Source: Actinomadura sp. GC306 (GTDB lineage Bacteria > Actinomycetota > Actinomycetes > Streptosporangiales > Streptosporangiaceae). From it: a stretch of 32,645 bases of DNA. The notes below the pieces were generated by a model. The model did not search any database. It saw only the letters and a program-made list of their open reading frames with translations, and was not told the origin of the DNA. Position numbers and translations under genes: made by a program. Positions 16,501 to 22,349 of this stretch are shown here, in pieces. Each line of letters starts with the position of its first letter. Within the stretch, counting starts at the first letter, position 1. Location of the stretch: assembly GCF_004348665.1 (NCBI RefSeq), contig NZ_SMKM01000038.1:1-32645 (forward strand). Reading direction: 5' to 3'.

Positions 16501-17247
16501 CCGCGCGAGCTCGTCCAGGGGCTCGCCTTCGCGCCCGGCGGCCGTCTCCTCGCGGTGTCGAGCAACGACCGGAACGTGTACCTGTGGGACGTGAGCGACC
16601 CGCGCGAGCCGGTGCGCACCGCCACGCTCACCGGTGCGACCAACTACGCCTACCAGGCCGCGTTCAGCCCGGACGGCCGCACCCTCGCCTACGGCACGGC
16701 CGACAGCAAGGTCCACCTCTGGGACGTCACCGACCCGCGTGCCCCGGTACGGCTGGGGCCGCCGCTGGCCGGCCACGAGGGCTATGTGTTCGCCGTGCTC
16801 TTCAGCCCGGACGGCCGGACCATGGCCACGGCGGGCGCCGACAACTCGGTCGTCCTGTGGGACGTCCGCGACCGGGCGCGCCCGCGGCCCCTGCCCCGGC
16901 GCCTGCACGGCCCCGCGAACTACGTGTACTCGCTGGCCTACGGCCCGGACGGCGTCCTCGCGGCGGCGGCCGGGGACGGGAGCGCCTGGCTGTGGGACAC
17001 CGCCGACCCGTCCGAGCCGCGCCACCTGGCGACGCTGACGGGCTCCGCCGAGAGCCTCTACATCGACGTCGCCGTCCCGGAGCGGCCGCTCCTCGCCACC
17101 GCGGGGGTGGGCCGCGAGGTGCGGCTGTGGACGCTGGACCCGGAGGAGGCCGCCGCGCGGGTCTGCGCCACCGCCGGAACCCCGGTCACCGCGGCGGAGT
17201 GGCGGCGCTACCTGCCGTCCGCGTCCTTCGACCCGCCCTGCCGGTGA
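13507..17247 (+). CDS. HTH-nSTAND1 NTPase-transmembrane-WD40 protein
   Basis: A 1246-residue multidomain STAND protein. An XRE-like HTH is at residues 23-65 (FARELTMLRERAGLTVRDVAREAGIP). The nSTAND1 NTPase starts at about 115 (PYRGLARYETEDSAWYFGRE), with P-loop GPSGAGKSS at 150-158 and Walker B VVDQFED at about 199-205. The winged-helix-like lid ends near residue 500. One predicted membrane helix lies at 515-534 (LIAVLSAVSLVTLGLTGVTL), followed by a charged helix. From about residue 600 there are 14 WD40 blades, counted by their LWDV-type ends, enough for two seven-bladed propellers. The C-terminus (WRRYLPSASFDPPC) is a tail common in such actinomycete proteins. The ATG at 13507 follows GGGGG by five bases; a GTG 12 codons upstream is the alternative. 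It is probably a membrane-anchored signal sensor; its partner and output are unknown. Confidence 0.9.
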   Translation: MVLRNPSRSGAEAPDPRRVVTRQDFARELTMLRERAGLTVRDVAREAGIPQASAGDYFAGRHLPPLRPARLPALLRACGVTAAEEVEAWQEALRRVRRTPGRRPAVVPYRGLARYETEDSAWYFGREALTSVLAGRVRALEGRGAIVVVGPSGAGKSSLLRAGLIPALREDTGVVLRTADEIGAGDVAGLCAGGAAVVVVDQFEDVFTGRSDAEADDLVTALLELPATVVAALRADFYGRALRHPGLARVLQAEQVVVTPMNEDELRRAIVAPAQRAGLELEPGLADLLLHEVSPGPDAGAGAAHETGTLPLLSHALLSTWERRRHGTLTIADYRDSGGIADAVAATAEEVYRGLDEDERGTARRLFLRLVHLTGDTGVTRRRVAEREFGEEGRDVLDRFVRQRLVTARADGVEIAHEALLFAWPRLRGWLDADRAGLRTHRRVTEGALAWEESGRDPGALLRGAWLAEGEELAADPRRGGGLNDLERRFLAASAEQRDAEARATRLLVRRGRRLIAVLSAVSLVTLGLTGVTLRQRHAADLQAAAADAQRDIAVSRQAAIESAGLRDEDVALAGLTALAAYRVAPTPEARAALLESYAGPAATRIAGARGILQAVAAGADGRTLAAAGADRAVRLWAVADRGRIAPAGPPVTGHPDTVYGVALGPDGETLASGGGGGTVLLRRPGEAPRPLTGPRDTVYAVAFSPDGRTLVAASADKTVRAWDVADPEPGGRVLAEASAAAHSVAFGPDGGTLAAGFADGKVRLVDLERGEPAGRPLEAGGLTVHGVAFSPDGGTLAAGNADGTVRLWRMDGSAAVPSGRPLEASEQWVNGVAFSPDGRSLAVASSDGRVRVWDAAARTVTATLPHPGPVTAVAYLRPGSLATAASDGTARIWDVPGPVIEGPGKDIFAMSLSRDGRVLAVAGADGTARLWSVADPRRPAPLGPLIERAAGSGTASGAAALSPDAGTLAIGTRGGETRLWDVRSPARPAGLPAPLTGPRELVQGLAFAPGGRLLAVSSNDRNVYLWDVSDPREPVRTATLTGATNYAYQAAFSPDGRTLAYGTADSKVHLWDVTDPRAPVRLGPPLAGHEGYVFAVLFSPDGRTMATAGADNSVVLWDVRDRARPRPLPRRLHGPANYVYSLAYGPDGVLAAAAGDGSAWLWDTADPSEPRHLATLTGSAESLYIDVAVPERPLLATAGVGREVRLWTLDPEEAAARVCATAGTPVTAAEWRRYLPSASFDPPCR

Positions 17248-17285
17248 GGCGGGCCGGTGAAGCGGGGCCGGTGAAGCGGGGCCGG
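17241..17285. repeat. Short tandem repeat spanning the stop codon of the nSTAND1 gene
   Basis: Three copies of CCGGTGAAGCGGGG (13, 14 and 14 bp; the first with two differences) at 17241, 17254 and 17268, then a partial CCGG. The first copy contains the TGA stop at 17245-17247. The third copy brings another TGA in the same frame 27 nt later. It fills most of the gap before the convergent gene. Confidence 0.75.
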
Positions 17286-17290
17286 CCCGG

Positions 17291-17788
17291 CTAGAACTCG
17301 AAGCCGCCGGGGCGGCCGTTGCGGTCGGCGATGAGCCCGGCCAGGGTCGCGATCGCGATCTCCGCCGGGGTCCGCGACCCGATGTTGAGGCCGATGGGCC
17401 GGCGGACCCGCGCGATGTCCGCGGCGGGGACGCCGAGCTCGGTGAGCGCCGGGATGTGCGGCGCGGGATGGCGGGGGTTGCCCATGACGCCGACCCAGCG
17501 GACAGGCTGGGTCAGGACGTCCCGCAGCACCGGGCCGAGCTCGGGCCGGTGGTGGTCGGTGACCACGACGTCGGCCGTCGCGTCGAGGTGCGGCAGGTCG
17601 GTGACGCCGCCGCGGTCCTTGTCGGGGTCGACGAGGACGGTGCGGTAGCCGAGGTCGGCGCCGTAGCGCAGCAGGTGCTCGGCGACCCGGCCGGCGAACA
17701 CCGCGACCAGCGTCCGCTCCGCCGCGTCCGCCGGTGCGTCGCCGTGCGCGACGGCGCAGGACGGGTCGGTCTCGTGCGGTGTTCCCAT
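17291..17788 (-). CDS. XdhC/CoxI-type Rossmann-domain protein
   Basis: A 165-residue protein matching the C-terminal Rossmann domain of XdhC/CoxI proteins. It has VAVFAGRVAEHLLRYGADLGYRTVLVDPD, then VVVTDHH and the hallmark RPIGLNIGSRTPAEIAIATLAGLIADRNG at the end. XdhC proteins help insert or sulfurate the molybdenum cofactor of xanthine or CO dehydrogenases. This copy lacks the N-terminal XdhC_CoxI domain and no molybdenum hydroxylase gene is in the window, so its partner is unknown. The ATG at 17788 has only a weak GGGG ahead of it. It faces the nSTAND1 gene (43-bp gap) and is divergent from the stress protein gene. Confidence 0.8.
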   Translation of the reverse strand: MGTPHETDPSCAVAHGDAPADAAERTLVAVFAGRVAEHLLRYGADLGYRTVLVDPDKDRGGVTDLPHLDATADVVVTDHHRPELGPVLRDVLTQPVRWVGVMGNPRHPAPHIPALTELGVPAADIARVRRPIGLNIGSRTPAEIAIATLAGLIADRNGRPGGFEF

Positions 17789-17893
17789 ACCCCGCAGTCT
17801 GCCCCGCGCGGACGCGGCCGGTCCAGCGGCCGCACCGGTTGCGGAAAGCCCGATTTCCCCGGCGCGAGACCCTTCCGCGGGGACGGGTATGCC

Positions 17894-17909
17894 TGCACCC
17901 TAGAGTGCA
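17894..17909. promoter_or_regulatory. Inverted repeat over a candidate -10 of the stress-protein operon
   Basis: TGCAC-N6-GTGCA is a perfect 5-bp dyad lying 26 bp upstream of the GTG at 17935. It encloses TAGAGT (17901-17906), a plausible -10 hexamer on the plus strand; no good -35 is visible, so activator-dependent or ECF-type initiation is possible. A protein bound here would cover the -10 element. Confidence 0.4.
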
Positions 17910-17934
17910 CATCCAGGCGGGCTCGGGAGGAACC

Positions 17935-18489
17935 GTGATCACGAGACCGGAGGGCGGGCCCCGCGTCGTGGTCGGGGTGGACGACTCGGCGGGCGGCCGC
18001 GGCGCCCTGTCCTGGGCGATCGGCGCGGCCCGGCTGCGCGGGCTGCCGCTGCTGGTCGCCCACGCCGCGCCGCTGCCGCCGCACGTGTCGGCGGCGGGGC
18101 AGCTCGGCTGCGGCGTCACCGACGCGCTGCGCGCGTCCGGCGCCGAGCTCATCGCCCGGGTGCTCGGCGACGTGTGCGGCGGGCCGCCCGAGGGCGTGGA
18201 GATGACGGCGCTGGCGCTGGTGGGCGAGCCGGGCGCGGTGCTGGTGCGGCTCGCGGGCGACGACGACATCCTCGTCGTCGGGCACGGGACGCGCGGCCCG
18301 TTCTCGCGGCTGCTGCGGCCGTCGGTCCGGCTGCACTGCGCCCGGCGGGCGCGGGCGACGCTCGTCTGCGTGCAGACCCCCTCGTTCGACACGATCCTGG
18401 AGCGCCTGGCCGTGGGGGACGAGACGCCCGGTCACGAGACCGGCTCCCGGTTCCGGCGGCTGGGCCGCCGGCTGCGCCACCCGCTGTGA
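17935..18489 (+). CDS. Universal stress protein family (UspA-like), degenerate ATP motif
   Basis: A 184-residue single-domain Usp. The N-terminus RVVVGVDDSAGGRGALSWAIGAARLRGLPLLVAHA is the typical first strand and helix with the conserved Asp. The C-terminal part DDILVVGHGTRGPFSRLLRPSVRLHCARRARATLVCV aligns with the ATP-binding segment G-2x-G-9x-G-S, but the second Gly is Thr and the third is Pro, so ATP binding is doubtful. After it come about 35 extra basic residues. The GTG at 17935 is preceded by GGGAGG four bases upstream. Its stop overlaps the next gene as GTGA, so the two are probably co-translated. Usp proteins respond to starvation or redox stress in the cytoplasm; the role here is unknown. 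Confidence 0.85.
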   Translation: MITRPEGGPRVVVGVDDSAGGRGALSWAIGAARLRGLPLLVAHAAPLPPHVSAAGQLGCGVTDALRASGAELIARVLGDVCGGPPEGVEMTALALVGEPGAVLVRLAGDDDILVVGHGTRGPFSRLLRPSVRLHCARRARATLVCVQTPSFDTILERLAVGDETPGHETGSRFRRLGRRLRHPL

Positions 18490-18525
18490 CCCCGCTCCCT
18501 GTGACCCCGCCCGCCGTGACCCCGC
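18486..18525 (+). repeat. Three 15-bp-spaced copies of GTGACCCCGC at a gene start
   Basis: GTGACCCCGC occurs at 18486, 18501 and 18516. Each copy offers an in-frame GTG start for the PLP enzyme gene, and the first also carries the stop of the stress protein gene. The repeat encodes a VTPxx linker. Confidence 0.85.
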
Positions 18526-19370
18526 CCGCGGGGACCTCGCCCGTCGTGGAGCTGGCGGACGACCGGGCCGCCCGGCGGGGCGTCCGGCTGTTCCTGAAGC
18601 GCGACGACCTGATCCACCCGGAGCTGCCCGGCAACAAGTGGCGCAAGCTCAAGCACAACCTCGGGCCGGCCAGGGAGCACGGGACGGTCCTGACCTTCGG
18701 CGGCGCCTACTCCAACCACATCCGCGCCACGGCCGCGGCCGGGAGGATCTTCGGGTTCGCGACCATCGGCGTGATCCGCGGCGAGGAGCACCTCCCGCTG
18801 AACGACACCCTCGCCTACGCCGAGCGGATGGGCATGCGGCTGACCTACCTGGACCGCGCCGCCTACCGCCGCAAGCACGAACCCGGCGTCCTCGCCGCTT
18901 TGCGCGACCGGTGGGGCGGCTTCTACCTCCTGCCCGAGGGCGGCAGCAACGCGGCGGCCGTCAGGGGGTGCGCGGAACTCGGCGCGGAGGTCCCGGGCTA
19001 CGACGTGGTCTGCTGCCCGTGCGGCACCGGCGGGACCCTCGCCGGGCTGGCCGCCGGGCTCGCCCCGGGGCAGCGCGCCCTGGGCTTCTCCGTCCTGAAG
19101 GGCGGCTTCCTGCCCGCGGAGGTGGAGCGGCTCCAGCGCGAGACGTACGGCGGGCGGCGCGGGGACTGGCGCGTCGAGGACGGCTTCCACTTCGGCGGCT
19201 ACGCCAGGCGGACCCGCGAGCTGGACGGCTTCATCACCGACTTCGCCGATCGGCACGGCGTCGTCCTGGACCGCGTCTACACGGCGAAGATGATGTTCGG
19301 CGTGCTCGCCCTGGCCGAGCGGGGCGCGTTTCCGGAGGGCGCACGCGTCCTGGCCGTCATCACCGGGTGA
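18486..19370 (+). CDS. PLP-dependent D-cysteine desulfhydrase / ACC deaminase-like enzyme
   Basis: A fold-type II PLP enzyme (tryptophan synthase beta family) of up to 294 residues. The motif LFLKRDDLIHPELPGNKWRKLKHNL contains the PLP lysine (GNKWRK). LTFGGAYSNHIRATAAAG binds the substrate carboxylate, and CPCGTGGTLAGLAAGL holds the PLP phosphate. The C-terminus ends with YTAKMMFGVLALAERGAFPEG...VLAVITG. Family members act as 1-aminocyclopropane-1-carboxylate deaminase or D-cysteine desulfhydrase; the two cannot be separated safely by eye, and the latter is the commoner activity in this subgroup. The start is ambiguous among three repeated GTG codons (18486, 18501, 18516). I took the first, which overlaps the upstream stop as GTGA, because no Shine-Dalgarno is visible and coupling would explain translation. 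Confidence 0.85.
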   Translation: MTPLPVTPPAVTPPAGTSPVVELADDRAARRGVRLFLKRDDLIHPELPGNKWRKLKHNLGPAREHGTVLTFGGAYSNHIRATAAAGRIFGFATIGVIRGEEHLPLNDTLAYAERMGMRLTYLDRAAYRRKHEPGVLAALRDRWGGFYLLPEGGSNAAAVRGCAELGAEVPGYDVVCCPCGTGGTLAGLAAGLAPGQRALGFSVLKGGFLPAEVERLQRETYGGRRGDWRVEDGFHFGGYARRTRELDGFITDFADRHGVVLDRVYTAKMMFGVLALAERGAFPEGARVLAVITG

Positions 19371-19407
19371 CCGGGCGAGCCCCGCATGCGCGCGGGGGCC
19401 CGCCCGG
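19371..19407. terminator. Bidirectional terminator hairpin
   Basis: Nested inverted repeats fill the gap between two convergent genes. The outer stem is CCGGGCG (19371-19377) with CGCCCGG (19401-19407); the inner stem is CCCCGC (19380-19385) with GCGGGG (19392-19397), with a six-base loop. No T-run follows on either side, as is common in high-GC actinomycetes. Confidence 0.65.
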
Positions 19408-19419
19408 ACGCCGGTCCGG

Positions 19420-20493
19420 TCAGGCCGGGGGCAGGTCGACCAGGGCGGCCAGGGCGGCGCGGTGGTGGCCCGGGGTGCCGAGGGCGATGGAGTCGGCCTT
19501 GGCGCGCTTGAGGTACAGGTGCGCCGGGTGCTCCCAGGTGAAGCCGATGCCGCCGTGCATCTGCACGCACTCCTCGGCGGCCTTGACCGCGACGGCCGAG
19601 CAGTGCGCCTGCGCGACCGCCGCGGCGACCGCGGCGTCGCCGTCGCCGGCCGCGGCGCACGACGCCGCGTGGCGGGCGACCGCGCGGGCCTGCGTGATGG
19701 ACGCCCACAGGTCGGCGAGGCGGTGCTTGAGGCCCTGGTACGAGCCGACCGGCCGCCCGAACTGGTAGCGGGTCTTCACGTAGGCGACGGTGTCGTCCAG
19801 GCAGCGCTCGGCGAGCCCGAGCTGCTCGGACGCCAGCATCGCGGCGCCGGTCAGGAGCCCCGCCCGGACGGCGTCCGGGCCCTCGGCGACGAGCCGCGCG
19901 GGCGCGCCGGAGAACGCGACGTCCGCCAGGCGGCGCGTCATGTCCAGGGAGGTCACGGCGGTGCGGCGGGCGTCGGCGGCGTCCACCGCGTAGAGGCCGC
20001 CGTCCGCCGGGACGAGGAACACCCCGGCGGCCATCCCGTCGGCGACGCTGGTGACCTCGCCGGTCACCGTCCCGTCCGCGGCCCGGACGCCGGCCGGGGC
20101 CGCGCCGGGCGCGGTGCTGAACGGCACGGCGAGGACCGCGATCTCCTCGGCGGCGGCGAGCCGCGCGAGCAGGTCGCGCTCCCCCGCGGCCAGCAGCGCG
20201 GCCGTGGCGGTGATGGCGCTGCTCAGGAACGGCACGGGCGCGGTGAAGCGGCCGAGCTCCTCCATGACGACGGCGGTCTCGCGCCAGGTGGCGCCCGCGC
20301 CGCCGAGGTCTTCGGGGACGGGCAGCCCCGCGCAGCCGAGCCGGCCCGCGACCGCGCGCCACAGCTCCGCGTCGTACGGCTCGTCCTTCTCGGTACCGGC
20401 GAGCACCGACGTCCAGGGCGCCTTGTCCTCCAGCACCTCGCGGACGCTCGCGCGCAGGTCGTTCTCGATCTCGCTGTACAGCAGGTCGCTCAC
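19420..20493 (-). CDS. Acyl-CoA dehydrogenase-like subunit (C-terminal FAD/catalytic half)
   Basis: A 357-residue acyl-CoA dehydrogenase family protein. The C-terminal helical domain is well preserved: TRYQFGRPVGSYQGLKHRLADLWASI (the R-x-QFG segment that contacts FAD) and ECVQMHGGIGFTWEHPAHLYLKRAKAD, where Glu of TWEH is the expected catalytic base. The middle domain lacks the usual SEPxAGSD flavin signature; the corresponding region is VPFSTAPGAAPAG. This loss is matched by the partner gene upstream, which shows the reverse pattern. The GTG at 20493 overlaps the partner's stop as GTGA. Such paired FadE proteins form alpha2-beta2 enzymes in actinobacterial steroid and branched-acyl catabolism (ChsE-type). 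The substrate is unknown. Confidence 0.9.
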   Translation of the reverse strand: MSDLLYSEIENDLRASVREVLEDKAPWTSVLAGTEKDEPYDAELWRAVAGRLGCAGLPVPEDLGGAGATWRETAVVMEELGRFTAPVPFLSSAITATAALLAAGERDLLARLAAAEEIAVLAVPFSTAPGAAPAGVRAADGTVTGEVTSVADGMAAGVFLVPADGGLYAVDAADARRTAVTSLDMTRRLADVAFSGAPARLVAEGPDAVRAGLLTGAAMLASEQLGLAERCLDDTVAYVKTRYQFGRPVGSYQGLKHRLADLWASITQARAVARHAASCAAAGDGDAAVAAAVAQAHCSAVAVKAAEECVQMHGGIGFTWEHPAHLYLKRAKADSIALGTPGHHRAALAALVDLPPA

Positions 20494-21683
20494 TTGGGCA
20501 GGTCCTTCCACGGCACGTCCTTGTCGACCCGGATCTCTCCGGGAAGGCCGAGGACCCGTTCGGCGATGATGTTGCGCAGGATCTCCGAGGTGCCGCCCTC
20601 GATGGAGTTGCCCTTGGCGCGCAGGTAGCGGTAGCCGGGCGAGCGGCGGGTGAAGTCGACCTCGGCGGGCCGGCGCATGGTCCAGTCGTCGTAGCGCAGG
20701 CCGTCCTCGCCCAGCATCTCCAGCTCCAGGCCGGACACCCGCTGGTTGAGCTCGGCGAACGCGAGCTTGGCGCCCGAGCCCTCCGGGCCGGGCTGCCCGG
20801 CGGTGAGCTGCTGGCGCAGCCGCGCGCCGGTGAGCCGCGCGGCCTCGGTCTCCACCCAGGCCCGCAGCAGGGCCTCGTGCAGGGCGGGGGTGCGCAGCTC
20901 GGGGCGGTCGCGCCACAGCCCGGCGACCACGCCGATCATGCCGCTCTCGCGCGGGGCGGCGGCGCCGCCGATGGCGACCCGCTCGTTCATCAGCGTCGTG
21001 GTGGACACCTGCCAGCCCTGCCCGACCTCGCCGAGCCGGTGCGCGTCGGGGATCCGCACGTCGGTGAGGAACACCTCGTTGAACTCCGCCTCGCCGGTGA
21101 TCTGCCGCAGCGGGCGCACCTCGACGCCCGGCGCGGTCATGTCGCAGACGAAGTAGGTCATGCCGCGGTGCTTGGGCACGTCGGGGTCGGTGCGGGTGAC
21201 GAGGATCGCCCAGCGCGCCTCGTGGGCCATGGACGTCCAGACCTTCTGGCCGTTGACCGTCCAGGCGTCGCCGTCGCGGACGGCGCGGGTGCCGAGCGCG
21301 GCGAGGTCGGAGCCGGCGCCGGGCTCGCTGAACAGCTGGCACCACACCTCCTCGCCGGTCCACAGCGGGCGCAGGAAGCGGCGCTTCTGCTCGTCGGTGC
21401 CGAACGCGAGGATCGTCGGCGCGGCCATGCCGAGCCCGATGCCGTTGCGCTCGGGGTGGTTGGAGGGCGCGCCGGCCTTGGCGAACGCGCGGTCGACCGC
21501 GGGCTGCAGGGCCCGGGCGGCGCCGAGGCCGCCGAGGCCCTCGGGGTAGTGGACCCAGGCGAGCCCGGCGTCGAACCGGGCCCGCAGGAACTCCAGGGGC
21601 TCGCCGGCGGCCGGGTCGTGCGCGGCGAGGAACTCGCCCACCCGCCTCTCCAGCTCGGCGGCGTCGGGCGGTGCTGTGCTCAC
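20490..21683 (-). CDS. Acyl-CoA dehydrogenase, large partner subunit
   Basis: A 397-residue acyl-CoA dehydrogenase and first gene of a two-gene unit. It has WCQLFSEPGAGSDLAAL (flavin signature 1), NGQKVWTSMAHEARWAILVTRT, and the C-terminal GNSIEGGTSEILRNIIAERVLGLP. It lacks the R-x-QFG motif in the helical domain, where the sequence reads GMIGVVAGLWRDRPELR. The downstream partner has that motif but lacks SEPGAGSD, so one complete FAD site per heterodimer is likely. The GTG start at 21683 has GGAGGT seven bases upstream. The gene has its own promoter and a TetR-type palindrome just upstream. Confidence 0.93.
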   Translation of the reverse strand: MSTAPPDAAELERRVGEFLAAHDPAAGEPLEFLRARFDAGLAWVHYPEGLGGLGAARALQPAVDRAFAKAGAPSNHPERNGIGLGMAAPTILAFGTDEQKRRFLRPLWTGEEVWCQLFSEPGAGSDLAALGTRAVRDGDAWTVNGQKVWTSMAHEARWAILVTRTDPDVPKHRGMTYFVCDMTAPGVEVRPLRQITGEAEFNEVFLTDVRIPDAHRLGEVGQGWQVSTTTLMNERVAIGGAAAPRESGMIGVVAGLWRDRPELRTPALHEALLRAWVETEAARLTGARLRQQLTAGQPGPEGSGAKLAFAELNQRVSGLELEMLGEDGLRYDDWTMRRPAEVDFTRRSPGYRYLRAKGNSIEGGTSEILRNIIAERVLGLPGEIRVDKDVPWKDLPK

Positions 21684-21730
21684 GGGGCGGACCTCCGCAG
21701 GGCGAGGGGGCGGCCGGGCCGCCCCATGGA

Positions 21731-21750
21731 CATACCAACCGGTCGGTATG
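21731..21750. promoter_or_regulatory. TetR-type operator of the acyl-CoA dehydrogenase pair
   Basis: CATACCAACCGGTCGGTATG is a 20-bp palindrome with one mismatched pair. It lies directly after the predicted transcription start of the promoter at 21759-21788 and 47 bp before the GTG at 21683, an ideal place for repression. The central ACCGGT with outer TACC/GGTA resembles sites of TetR regulators of acyl-CoA metabolism; the cognate protein is not known. Confidence 0.7.
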
Positions 21751-21758
21751 GTCCGTCC

Positions 21759-21788
21759 AGCCTAGGAACCGCCGGGTCGGCGAGTCAA
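21759..21788 (-). promoter_or_regulatory. Sigma-70-type promoter of the acyl-CoA dehydrogenase pair
   Basis: On the minus strand TTGACT (21783-21788) and TAGGCT (21759-21764) are separated by 18 bp, close to the vegetative consensus. The -35 hexamer contains the TGA stop codon of the SnoaL-like gene (21785-21787). The predicted start point is near 21752, just before the palindrome. Confidence 0.65.
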
Positions 21789-22189
21789 CCGCCCCCCGTC
21801 GCGCGGCCGAGGCCGGCGTGGTCGTGGTAGTCGCGGAACTCCACGATGCGCCCGCCGCGCACGCGCAGGACGAAGACGCTGGGCACGACGAAGTCGCGCC
21901 CGGTCTCGGTGTTGCGCCCCGCGTACTCGAACTCGGCGATGATCACCTCGGGGTCGGCGGTGTGGTGGACGACGACGTTGCGCGCGGTCATCTCCACCGG
22001 CAGCGCCGCCAGGCCCGCGAAGTGCTCGCGCACCGCGTCGCGGCCCTCCAGGCGGGTGGCGGGACGGGCGAACGGGCGCACGACCACCGCGTCCTCGGCG
22101 TACAGCCGCGGCAGCGCCTCGGGCCGCCGCGCGGTCACCCCGTCGATGAGCCGCTGGAAGACGGCCCGGGGGCTGGCGAACTCGGACAT
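21785..22189 (-). CDS. SnoaL-like (NTF2-fold) protein
   Basis: A 134-residue single-domain NTF2-fold protein: FQRLIDGVTARRPEALPRLYAEDAVVVRPF, then LEGRDAVREHFAGLAALP, and the C-terminal RDFVVPSVFVLRVRGGRIVEFRDYHDH. These features fit the SnoaL/ketosteroid-isomerase-like group. Some members are isomerases, hydrolases or hydratases, others only bind small ligands, so no reaction can be assigned. The neighbouring CoA-ester and SDR genes suggest a role in lipid or steroid-like catabolism. The ATG at 22189 has GGAGG three bases ahead. The gene is divergent from the SDR gene. Confidence 0.85.
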   Translation of the reverse strand: MSEFASPRAVFQRLIDGVTARRPEALPRLYAEDAVVVRPFARPATRLEGRDAVREHFAGLAALPVEMTARNVVVHHTADPEVIIAEFEYAGRNTETGRDFVVPSVFVLRVRGGRIVEFRDYHDHAGLGRATGGG

Positions 22190-22195
22190 GTCCCT

Positions 22196-22224
22196 CCACT
22201 ACAAGGCACGGCTTGACTTGTCAA
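22196..22224 (-). promoter_or_regulatory. Candidate promoter of the SnoaL-like gene with dyad over -35
   Basis: On the minus strand TTGACA (22219-22224) and TAGTGG (22196-22201) are 17 bp apart. A 12-bp dyad TTGAC-TT-GTCAA (22213-22224) covers the -35. The predicted start point would fall at or next to the ATG at 22189, which would remove the Shine-Dalgarno, so either the mRNA is leaderless or the -10 is wrongly placed. Confidence 0.4.
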
Positions 22225-22349
22225 CCTAGGCCACCGCCGCGGCCGGCCGGGAATCGGGCCCGCCGGTTCCGGCCGGGTGCGGCTGCGCACGGCGTTCCGC
22301 CTTGCCGCACGGGGAGCGGGTGTGTGACGTTGGGCGCCATGGTGATGAC

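Noticed and set aside
13357-17025. 1222-codon open frame on the minus strand opposite the nSTAND1 gene
   Set aside because: Shadow of the WD40 gene with no recognisable domain; the sense protein is clear.
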